Below, one piece after another: positions 46,229-56,617 of a stretch of 64,000 nucleotides of DNA. Below the pieces are notes generated by a model. The model was given only the letters and a program-made list of their open reading frames with translations. It searched no databases and was not told where the DNA came from. How positions within the stretch are numbered: position 1 is the first letter of the stretch; each line of letters begins with the position of its first letter. The translations under genes were made by a program, and so were the position numbers. This DNA comes from Chamaecyparis obtusa (Eukaryota; Streptophyta; Pinopsida; Cupressales; Cupressaceae): positions 124,001 through 188,000 of the forward strand of contig BSBK01000523.1 of assembly GCA_027943335.1 (NCBI GenBank), read 5' to 3'.

Positions 46229-48320
46229 ATGACAAGGTATAAAGTCAGTCAAGGAAAATGACCTCAAGTTGTCTTTGACTAGTTACCCTTAGTCCAGACT
46301 CATCAAAAGTGAAAGGGAAAAGAGCCCATCTTTGATCAATCACCTAGGAGTGAGTCTGAAGCTTGGTTTGACCCAAAGAGCAATCCTAGTGAGTTGAGTA
46401 CCTCTTTAGCACCTTCTCAATCAAATATGGACATGAGTTACACCATGACTAGAAAGGAGAGAGAAGTAATGGATCAAAATCTTGATGACATATTTCAAAG
46501 ACATAGGCACAACATGCTATTTGATGATGAAAATCAACCAGAATCACCCCCTATCAACACAAGATATTTAAATACCCATCAGAGAGCTGAAAGGTATACA
46601 AGAAAAGCTCACCAAGATGAACGGTCATAACACGAAGACCAAAACAATGAATCTTGTGATGCTCATGTGAATGCAGCATTTACTAATGACTTGTTCAAAT
46701 ATTTGAGGCCCAACTCTCCACTCAAAACAACTTCAAAGTATGCAAGTGAAAGGCTCAAAAGAATTGAACATGAAAAGAAAGCCTTTTTGGATGAACAAGC
46801 CGCTAAAGAAGAGAGGTTTAGACTCCTAGACATGGAGCAACAAGCTTTGTTAGAATTGAAAAGAAAAGCATTTCAAGAAGAACAAGATAGGCTTTTAGCC
46901 CAACAACTCAATGACCAATTCAACAACAGGGGTACCAACAGTGGAAACAACTCTCCACCATCTACTCCTTCAGGAACCCCATGAAGAAGAAGGCATTCAA
47001 GAACCCCTTTAAGATCTCCTAGTCCTAGAGGAAGAAGGACTTCACAACATAGGAGACAAACACCTCCTAGGAACTCAAGACAGCCCTCCCAATGAGCTCA
47101 TCATGGCTCCCAACATGGAGGAAGTAGTGCAAGTTTGGATGATCAAGACTTTATGAGGATGCAAAAAGAACCACTATTCCAACAATATGTGGACAAGTAT
47201 CTAGAGAAAAACAAGGATATGTTCCTAGAGAGCTTGATCAACAAGGGTGCTAGAGTCCCTTACAACTTTGATGTGGATAGAAAAATCAAGAAACAAGGAC
47301 CATCTCAAGAAGAGGAGATCAAACAACTCAAGTGTATGATGGAAAAGGTGTTGGCACCCAAGAGTTCTTTCAACCTTGACTCTATTTGTCCCAATCCTTT
47401 CGACAAGAGTGTGAGTATGAAGGATTTTCCTAGAAAAGTTGAAATTCCCCAGTATAACAAGTATGATGGAAATGGCGACCCACATGATCATGTACGTCAG
47501 TTCTACATCATGAGTTTTGAGTTTCACCAAGATGACTTCTATCTTATGAGATTGTTTCCAAGGAGTCTCAAGGGCCAAGCAATGGAGTGGTTTACCAACA
47601 TAACCCCTCCCATCAAAACTTTCAAAGAACTTTTCCATAGATTTGTTCAACATTTTGCATACAACTTGTCAAGATCAATCACTATGTTAGACTTGTGCAA
47701 TTTGAAGCAAAACCCAGGGGAATCCTTTTTTACCTTCTTACAAAGATGGAGATGACTGTTCTTTCACTATTCTAGGACTATTCTTGAGCATGAAAGGATT
47801 GATATCATTGTTAGCAACTTGGTGCCTGAAATGCGGTATGAGGTTTGGAAGATGGTCTTTGATTCCTTTGACACTATGGTCAAAACTACATGTCGAATTG
47901 AGGATGTCTTGAAAGAGAAAGGGATTTTGACCAAACATAACAATAACAACAATGGTCAAAATACTAACAAATCTAATAAGGAAAAAGGAAAGAACTCACA
48001 CCAGAACAAGAACAAACAAGTAGTCAACGATGGAGTTGTGGACTCCTCTCAACCCAAGGATCAAGGTGTCCTTCATTTGTCTAGTGTAGTAGAAGCCATG
48101 AAGCTCAATACATCCTCCAACCCACAAGAGCATAAACCAAAGTATCAAGATAAGCCTAAAAAGGAGAGGTGACAATTTTCTAAACTTGGTGACTTGTATG
48201 AGGATGTTTTCAAGACACTCATTGCCAATAACCTTGCACAGCCACAAGTTCCAACAAATTTTTGCATACCTAACATTAAGCCACATTGGTGGAATGAAAA
48301 AGCTTTAGACATGACATCAA
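46229..48320 (+). pseudogene. Gag of element C
   Basis: Start placed at 46229 (MTRYKVSQGK; an in-frame ATG also at 46220), by analogy with MVNTR of A and B. Open pieces 46394-46630, 46667-46984, 47135-47755 and 47819-48172 share one frame. Order: Gln/Glu/Lys-rich coiled coil (46740-46920), Ser/Arg/Pro region, gag core (CPNPFDKSVSMKDFP, YNKYDGNGDPHDHVRQF, LMRLFPRSLKGQAMEW, TMLDLCNLKQNPGESF), Asn-rich spacer. At 48290-48340 WWNEK runs into a frame change and GHDIKHCWKLKHIIQDLI: the first half of the zinc knuckle is deleted. Confidence 0.85.
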
Positions 48321-49480
48321 ACATTGTTGGAAACTAAAGCATATTATCCAGGATCTTATTGAGAGCGGAAAACTTCAGATTGATGGGTTGAACACCAATG
48401 CAGACCATAAGGCATTCAAGGAGCCTTTGCCCAAATATGAAAAGGGGGAAATCTCTAAAGCTAAGAATGGAAAGGCTGAAATCAACTACACCTACACATT
48501 TGCAGAAAATGTTGTCAATATACTCAAAATTGTGGAAGAAAGTGTCAACATGATGGGAAGAAAAGATCCCTATGTCTATGACTCTCCTCCTATATTTGAT
48601 GAAGGACCTATGGTGGTGCTAAGGGGTCGCAACTCTAAGATGTCATCCCAAGCCCTTAAAACTATCACAAGAAGTCAAAGTCAAGGTCATGTGGTTATTA
48701 GAGGTCCTAGTTCCAACCCGTCCAGCAAACCCAAGAAAGTGACATCCAAGAATGTCACCACCAAATCAGTTGTTAGTACTTAGTTGAATTATAACCTTGT
48801 TGATTAGCTACAAAGAATGCCAGCTCATATTTCAATCTTTGAGCTTTTAGAATTGTCTCCAAGACATAAACAAATCCTTGAGGATGCTTTGCATGTAGCA
48901 AATGTTCCTAACAACATAGATGTTGACCAATTCCAGAACATGGTTAACCACCTTGCTAGCCCTCATTACCTAACATTCTCAGAAGAAGATGACAAATCTT
49001 TGAGCCATCTGCATAATCTTTCCCTTCATATCAAAGTCATGATTCACAAGACCCATGTCAGGCGTGTGTTGATAGATGGGGGTGTTGCGCTCAACATTTG
49101 TTCTTTGAGTATGTTGAAGATACTAGGTTATTCTGAGAAAGTTATTGATACCCAGAAGAAAATTACCATTAAAGCCTATGATGAGGTAGAAAGGAGTTCT
49201 AAAGGGTTGGTCATCCTTCCTGTCAGGATTGGCCCTATTGAGAAGGACATTTTGTTCTAAATTGTTGATGTTGGTCCTCTAGCATACAATATCCTACTTG
49301 GTAGACCATGGATCCATGACATGCAAGCAATGCCATCCACCTACCACCAATGTGTTAAGTTTCCCTATAATGGAGTAGAAGTTTGTATACCCAGGGATAG
49401 CACATTATCTATAAATGCAATTTTAGTAGGGACTCATGTTCCTCTCAATAGGGAAGCAGAGGATTTTGATGCAACTCTAA
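48321..49480 (+). pseudogene. Aspartic protease region of element C
   Basis: After an N-terminal tether (48388-48783) the frame shows MPAHISIFELLELSPRHKQ (48817), then VLIDGGVALNICS (active-site Asp intact, D-G-G form), KITIKAYDEVERSSKG, a stop at 49258 and [14 protein letters not shown]. It is the best-preserved protease of the three Tat elements. Confidence 0.87.
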
Positions 49481-50730
49481 CACAGTGAAAGAATAAGTTC
49501 AAGTCCATAGACCTTGGTATGGGGGGGTATCAACTTGACTCCTTTACAAAGCTACCTGTGTCACTTAGGTCTTATGGAAAACCCTCACAAGAGATGTATC
49601 CTTCATCTTCAACCATGACTTTGTTTGGTACATTTGTAGAGTCCTCAGTGCCTATCCAAGATGAAAAAGAAGAGGTGGCTGTCAAGGACTGGATCTATAG
49701 AGAAGACAAATACATGCACAATGAGAAATTCTCTCCCTCTCCTAAGGCCTATGGAAGAGGGTATACTCCTGTCAAAAATATGGGCTATCCAAGACATGGT
49801 CCTCTTAGTCACAGATTAGATGCTAGAGCTGAACCTCTTGATCGTGCTCTTTTTGGCTGCAGGTTTAAAAAAATGGTTGGCTTAGGTTTCAAAAATCATA
49901 ACAAGAACCCTGTTCCTATCCTTGGTGAGACAAATAGTGAGGATGAAACAAAGTACATGCCAAATTTGACAAACCAGCAGGACATGTGTGAAGATTGGGT
50001 CCCTTCCACTAATCTCCTTTGGGGAGATTTAGATACTCCAGTTACCCATACAACAGTTTCAGGCTTAGAACAAGAGGAATCTGCTGTTGAAGATCCTATT
50101 CAAGAACATCAATGCATGAATGGTGTTCAAGAAGGTGTTACCCTTGGTGACATTAGAGCTTCAACATCTAAACATCATAAACATGCTTGGTGTAAACATC
50201 CCAGTTAGGATTCAGATACAAACTCACATTAGTATGAATGGGAATCTCTCTCTGGTTCTTCTATAGTTGACATGGATGTTGATGTCATCCATACATATAG
50301 TTCCCAACCTGAGGTAGCTAAGGATTCAAGTAAATGATTAGAGGATTCGAATCCACAAGTCACTTTAGTGGATGATGCTTCGCTTGTTAGGATAAATCCT
50401 GATTTGGGTACCTTAGAGGGATACTTGACAAACCCTAACTCTGCAATCACTAGAGATGATACCATTCATATCCACAATATTGAAATTGTCATTGACCTAC
50501 CCCTTTCCAATCCCTACCTAATTGATTGGTCTCAACACTATCAAGAGCCTCAACTCTTAACTTTCCAAAATGACTATGAGATAGCATGTTACCTAAATGA
50601 CCTTGAGCTAATAGTCTCTTCCACCAATGAACCAACTACAAGCATGACAGAACTAGATATCAAGTACCTTAGTCACAAAATGAAAAGAAAATAACAAAAG
50701 AATAAGAGTTCTGATGGCGAAAACCACTGT
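49481..50730 (+). pseudogene. Protease-RT linker of element C
   Basis: Open from 49519 to 50208 and from 50368 to 50694, in the pol frame. YGRGYTPVKNMGYPRHGP (about 49750-49803) corresponds to the G-patch-like block of element A. The rest is acidic and has no recognised fold. Stops at 50206-50208 and 50230 separate the parts. Confidence 0.6.
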
Positions 50731-51900
50731 GTGGCGGTGTCAGAACCTAAAAAGGTAAAAATAAAAGATGTATCCAAGGGTGAAAACCTCTTTGAGGCAC
50801 CTAAGGATGAGGTACTTGATCATCTCCCAAGTTACTTTCAAGATAGATCTTTAGTGCTTGTTGAGCCTACACAACTAGTTAATTTGGGTACAAAAGAAGC
50901 ACCACAAATAGTGCATTTGGCTCAGTCTCTATCAACATAGGAAAGAGAAGTATATACCAAGTTCCTATAGAGCAAGAAGATTAATTTTTCTTGGACTTAC
51001 TCAGACATGCTAGGGTTGGACACTAATCTCATTATGCATCACTTGTCCATAGCTCCAGGTATAAAACTAGTGAAACAAAAATTGAGGAAAATGCATCCTC
51101 ACATAGCTCTTCTCATCAAAGCTGAATTAAAAAAACTCCTCAGAATAGGATTCATAAGAGCCATTGATTATGCCGAATGGATATCCAATATTGTACCAGC
51201 TTCAAAACATGACAAGTCCATTCAGGATCTTCATAAAGCATGCCCAAAGGATGATTTTCCACTTCCAAACATAGACATGATAGTGGACATGACCGCGGGT
51301 TATGAGATCTATTCCTTGATGGACGGTTTTTCTGGATATAATCAGATTAAAATAGCTCCTGAAGACCAGGAAAAGATTGCATTCACTTGTGCATGGGGTA
51401 CCTATTGCTGGAACATTATGCCATTTGGATTGAAAAATGCAAGAGCTACTTACCAACGAGCTATGAAAACTATCTTTCATGACATGATGCATAAGAATAT
51501 GGAAGATTATGTGGATGACACCTTGGCTAAATCTAAGAAAAGGGATACACACTTAGGTGATTTGGAAGTAATTCTAGATCACATGGAGTAGTTTCAACTA
51601 AGATTAAATCCAAAAAAGTGTGCATTTGGTGTTACCTCTGGAAAAATTCTAGGGTTTATCATTTTAACCAAAGGAATAGAGGTGGACCTAGAGAAAGTTC
51701 AAGCAATCTTGGATATGCTGCCTCCCAAAAACATTAGCTTAATGAGGAGTCTTCAAGGATGTCTTCAATATATAAGGAGGTTCATTTCACAACTAGCAAA
51801 TAGAGCTCAACCCTTTAATAAGATAGTGCATAAGGGGGTTAAATGTGTCTGGAATGAGGATTGTCAAAAGAGCATGGACCAAATCAAGCAATACTTGGCC
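50731..51900 (+). pseudogene. Reverse transcriptase of element C
   Basis: Open 51007-51591: HHLSIAPGIKLVKQKLRKMHP, IRAIDYAEWISNIVPASK, DKSIQDLHKACPKDDFPLP (about 8 residues of the conserved CTDFRDLNKA block are deleted), SLMDGFSGYNQIKIAPEDQ, MPFGLKNARATYQRAM and YVDD at 51508-51519, intact. A stop at 51589-51591, then RLNPKKCAFGV and GIEVDLEKVQAILD. Closest of the three Tat elements to a working RT, but with the fingers deletion. Confidence 0.92.
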
Positions 51901-52500
51901 AATCCTCCAATCTTAATGCCTCCTATCCTAGGAAAACCACTCATATTGTATGTTTTAGCAACAAAATCTTCCTTGGGGGAATTACTAGCTCAACTTGATG
52001 ACACTAGGAAAGAAAGAGCTATATACTACATCAGTCGTACTCTCATGTCATATGAGGTTAATTACACTAGTATTGATAAATCTTGCCTTGCAGTGGTGTT
52101 TTCTTCCCAAAAGTTGTGACATTACATGCTTGCACATACAATACACCTCATAGAAAAGATTGATCCTCTCAAATATTTGCTTGGTAAGGCTGCTCTCATA
52201 GGTAGACTTTCCAAGTAGATGATGATCTTATCAAAATTTAACATAGAGTTTGTGACTAAAGTACTTGATATCAAAGAGCTGCATATCTATGGGGATTCAC
52301 AATTAATAATCAACCAATTTAATGAAGAATACCAAACAAAGGATGAAAAAATGGTACCTTATAAGAAAATGGTTGATTCATTGAGATGATATTTCACCTT
52401 TGTTACATTTCAACAAATCCCTAGAGCAGAGAATAAAGCAGCCAATGCTATGGCTACATTGGCTTCACTTCTTCAGCTAGAATAGCATGAGTCCAGATTC
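51901..52500 (+). pseudogene. RNase H and internally deleted second RNase H of element C
   Basis: First RNase H: KPLILYVLATKSSLGELLAQ, ERAIYYISRTLMSYEVNYTSIDKSCLAVVFSSQKL, stop, HYMLAHTIHLIEKIDPLKY. At about 52245-52265 the connection region FNIEFVTK jumps straight into the C-terminal part of the second RNase H (ELHIYGDSQLIINQFNEEY), so roughly 100 residues with the first acidic motif and the Glu are gone compared with element A. It ends IPRAENKAANAMATLASL. Confidence 0.85.
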
Positions 52501-55001
52501 AAATTCTTGGTGGAAGAGCTACACTATCCTATCTATGACTCCCAAGAAAGCCAAGTTGTTTGTACCCTTGTTGGCCATGAGTCATCCCGCTATGGTGCCA
52601 TTTACTCATATCTCCATGATGGCATTGGTCCCGAAACCTTCAACAATTCTAAATGAAGAAACTTAACCTGAAATGCCTCTCACCACACCCTTACCTCTGG
52701 TGATCTGTATAGGAGGGGTTTAGATGGGACACTTCTTAGGTGCTTGGAAAAGGATGAATTCAATCAAGCATTAGCTAACATTCACAAGGGAATTTGTGGA
52801 GGACATTCCAATGGTCTTGACATGGCCTGAAGGTTGCTTAGGGCTGGGTACTATTGACCTACCATGCAGACAGATGCAGTATCTTTTGCTAAATAATGTG
52901 AAAAGTGTCAGAAACATGGTAACCTGATACATGCTCCAGGTAGGGAGCTTATTCTATCTATATCTCATTGGCCATTTCAGCACTGGGCCTTTGATCTTGT
53001 TGGGAAGATTCATCCCAACTCATCAGGTGGACACAAATTTATCATCACTACTACTGACTACTTTACCAAATGGGTAGAAGCTGTTCCACTTTCTGTTGCC
53101 TCGGGCAAGATAGTTTCTTTGTTTATTTTAAACCATATCATATGTCAGTATGGAGTGCCTTCTGAAATAATCACTAACAATGGAGGTTAGTTCAAAAACA
53201 AGGACCTTAAACAAATCTACAAGAAGTTCAAGATAAAACAACATTGGTCCTCCATTTACTTCCCGCAAGGAAATGGACAAGCAGAGGCTTCAAATAAAAC
53301 CATTCTCAAAATTCTCCATAGAATAGTTCACAAGAATGGTAGAGATTGGCATCTATAGATAAATCTAGCCTTATGGGCTTATAGAATGAGTATTTGTACT
53401 CCAATTGGGGCTACTCCTTTTTCCCTTACCTATGGTGTTGAAGTAGTGTTACCTTTAGAGGTTGAGATTCCTTCACTTAGAGTTTCCCTCAAAGGTCTAG
53501 TGACAGATGAAGACTACCGTGCCATGAGACTCCAAGAGCTAGAACTTCTAGATGAAAAGTGTAAAGCATTATTTGATCACATGAGGGTTTGTTAGAAAGT
53601 AAAGTCCACCAAGATAACTAAGTGGGGGGGGGGGGGTGAATAAGTTATCAGATAATTATAACTTTTATCATCTTCAACAACATTAAACCATGTAAGCAAT
53701 ATAATTACCAACCATAGAAAGATATTCATACACAATAACACTATGACACAAAATATGTTCACTAGGGAACCTCTTGATCAAAGAGTAAACCCTGGTGGGA
53801 ATGATGCCCACAAAAGATGCACTAATATGAATATTCCTTGTGAAAGGATGGACTCTTCTAGGAGTCTTATGAAATACATTCAGTACATATGAATCCCCTT
53901 TAGGAGATTTTGAATCCCTATTAAAAGATTCTAACCCTGTTAAGAGTTATGGAAGATAGAAGGACCCACTGCCCAAATAGCTTCAGGGTAAGATCACTAA
54001 ACACACTATCTAAATAATCTTTGTATTACTTAAAAAAATAATATGTTACCTCTTCTCTGACTATGCCAAACCGCACTCACTGTTACACCAGATCTCAACT
54101 TTAGATCTCTGTACTTCGCATGTCTTCCTTCACAATTCACTTTCACATTTAGCTCTTTTCTTCACTTCATATTCATCCACACTTATAAAACAAGGAAAAA
54201 CATTCCTTCCTTTATACCACACTCATATAATTACAAATGAGTTGGCATACAATTACAAAATAAAAGTTTCCACACGCTACATAAAAAATACACAAAACTG
54301 TCAGCTTCCAAATACAATAAATCTTCACTCATGTGACCTCAAAGTTTGCACTATGATCCATGTCACTATCAATGTGTCTTCAACTTTCCTTTAACTATGA
54401 AAAACTATATTCCATCCCAATTAGGAGATATCATCCGATTTCCACAAACCGCTACTCAGGAACACTGCCTGAATACTGCTTCCACCAAAATGCTCATAAC
54501 TTCCATGAATAAAAGAATTATTGTCTTCCCTCTTAACCATAGACATATAACATATCAAAGAGTATATCCTCAACATTGCATAGCTCCAACTACAATATCC
54601 CACGTGCACTAATTCAAAGTCTATTTGCTTCTCTACAAGTCTCCAAAAGATCACTGTGTTGACATCAATGACAATCATAGTCATGAATGCAACAACAACT
54701 GCTACAGAATGGCTGCCAAACATTTAGCATTCATTCCTAATAGGGTTTACCAAAAGCATATGTCCAAAGCATTCAACAAAAAGGTTCACCCTAGAGAATT
54801 TACAGTGGGAGATCTTGTCTTACGAGAAAACCCTAAGAACCAACAACATAAAGAGCAAAAGGGAAAATTCGAACCTAATTGGCTTAGACCATAGATCATT
54901 ACTGCTACTTTTGGAATGAGTTCTTATTTTTTATCTACTAAAGAGAGAGAACAACTCCCTAATCCTATCAATGTCTTGCACCTAAAGAAGTTCTATCCAT
55001 G
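52501..55001 (+). pseudogene. Integrase of element C, split by a solo LTR
   Basis: HKGICGGHSNG and CEKCQKHG give the HHCC zinc region (52777-52920). The core is WPFQHWAFDLVGKIHP (first Asp), ITNNGG-stop-FKNK (second Asp changed to Asn) and GNGQAEASNKTI (Glu intact). WAYRMSICTPIGATPFSLTYG follows. The frame MRV is interrupted at 53590 and resumes at 54743 as GLPKAYVQSIQQKGSP in one frame or VYQKHMSKAFNKKVHPREF in the pol frame. It ends LHLKKFYP with a stop at 54999-55001. Confidence 0.88.
53590..54742 (-). mobile_element. Solo LTR, copia-like family (copy 3), inside the integrase of element C
   Basis: 1153 bp with exact duplication GGGTT at 53585-53589 and 54743-54747. The plus strand starts TGTTAG and ends CTAATA; the orientation matches copy 2, with the G-tract (14 G) near 53625. 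Removing it restores MRVYQK of the integrase frame. The frames at 54346-54723 are spurious. Confidence 0.9.
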
Positions 55002-55027
55002 ATGCCTATTATGTCTGGGGGCATCCT

Positions 55028-55275
55028 TTGTACATATTTATTGATCCTAAAAAAATTCAAAAAAAATTCATATATGATGCTGAAAAAATCCTAAAAAGCA
55101 TATAAAGTTCTAAAAAAATACAAAAAAAAATAAAAAAATTCAAAAAAATAGAAAAAGTGCCTTGGTGAAAACTTGGAAATAGGTGCCTTGGTAAAAAAAT
55201 ACAAAAAAATCAAAAAAATCAAAAAATCTGTCAAGTGGTGAAAACCTGGAAACAGATGCTACTTGAGGCCTTTGC
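55028..55275 (+). other. Conserved A-rich repeated box after pol, element C
   Basis: A-rich DNA with AAAAAATACAAAAAAAT runs, GTGCCTTGGTGAAAACTTGG and GGTGCCTTGGTAAAA (55157-55195), then CAAGTGGTGAAAACCTGG and AGATGCTACTTGAGG (55235-55268). It matches, inverted, 24811-25130 of B and 9423-9807 of A. Confidence 0.65.
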
Positions 55276-55435
55276 ACCCTTATTTCTTAGCACACATCCT
55301 TGACACTTAGCCTTTCTCCATCATGCCTTATCCTTGTTGCCTTGGTTTGGAATTGGTCTTTGTCTTTGTCTAGGGGGCATAACTATGTTAACTTTGGTCT
55401 CTTGGATGCGTTGGTATTTAGGACATATTGCAAAC

Positions 55436-55502
55436 GGTGTTTTTCAACACCACCCCAACTATGTTTTTCAACACTACCCTAATGTCAAGTGTTTCTCAAC
55501 AC
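55436..55502 (+). repeat. Three GTGTT...AACAC hairpins after pol in element C
   Basis: GGTGTTTTTCAACACC at 55436-55451, ATGTTTTTCAACACT at 55461-55475 and GTGTTTCTCAACAC at 55489-55502. Stems are 5-6 bp with 4-nt loops. They correspond to hairpins in A and B at the same place. Confidence 0.8.
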
Positions 55503-56617
55503 TTATTAGATATCCTACCTACAGTCTACGATGATACAATATGTTCCACTGGCAGATGCGATACTCAATGTTTGACTCTATGACCTACACACACACACTT
55601 AAACATTTGACTCGTTGAGACTTGTTTGACTTTATTTCTTTGTGTGTTGTCTATGATGATTTCTTTGATGAGTGTTCTCTCCCTAATAGTTTTCAATGAT
55701 GCTAAGCTAGAAGACTGGGGGCATGAGGACATGTTTTATCTCTTTCTTGCTTGTGGGTGTATTTTGTTAGGTCCTAACCGTCATTAGCATTTATTCTTAT
55801 TCCACTTGACATTAGGGTCTACAAGGTATTATCCTTGACTATTTTTCACAAGTGCATGCTTATAGTCATCTTGACTTTCTTGTGTCTTAATGTGAGCATA
55901 ATCTTGCTATACTAAAACTTAGGGAACCTCACTGCACTAGTCATCTTGACCTATATATCTTTGATGCTTAGGTGGGATTCTCACATACCTATCTGATATA
56001 GATCATATTCATATACCCATAGTTATACTAGTGTGTATTTTATGATCTTATGACGCTACCAATAAAGCTCGATGATGAATATTAGAGTCTAATGGCTTTG
56101 TAAACTTGCAAGTAAACCACTTTTCATAGTAGCTTGCATTTTGTAGGTTCATGTTAGTTTAGTTTTGCATCCTGCATATGGAGAGAGCTCTCCTTTCATC
56201 TTTTGTGGACTTGTCAGTCAACTGCGCTCATCTTTCACTTCTTCTTAATCATGTCTTTCACTCCTTGTCTTTTACATCACATCCTTTTCCTATCATCAAA
56301 AGGGGTTAATCTTATCATCATATCTATATCATAAAAAGATCATTTTCAGAAACATGAGTCTATTTCATAAACATGAGAACTAAACATACATCTATGAGAG
56401 AGATTATACATGAGCGTATATTAGCATACATCATACATTTGAGCAATATAAAAAGATAATAAAATTGAAACATCCATCACAAGTGGGACAAATACACAAG
56501 ATACATTGCAAATCCATTAAATCTCATATATATATGTATGTCATGATACAAAGTACAATGTGGGATCTAAAAACTAGATGATGTCCCAAGATATGACTCT
56601 GTACATCTATCCTAGAC
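55503..56617. other. Element C non-coding region between pol and the antisense PMD gene
   Basis: About 1.1 kb, AT-rich; phrases such as AGTCATCTTGAC recur (55862, 55940). No reading frame of interest. It is shorter than the equivalent of about 2.3 kb in A and B. Confidence 0.5.

Noticed and set aside
47225..47653. 142-codon minus-strand frame
   Set aside because: Antisense of the gag core of element C.
53590..54742. Possible host exon or intron inside pol
   Set aside because: TGTTAG...CTAATA ends and the exact GGGTT duplication show it is an inserted solo LTR.
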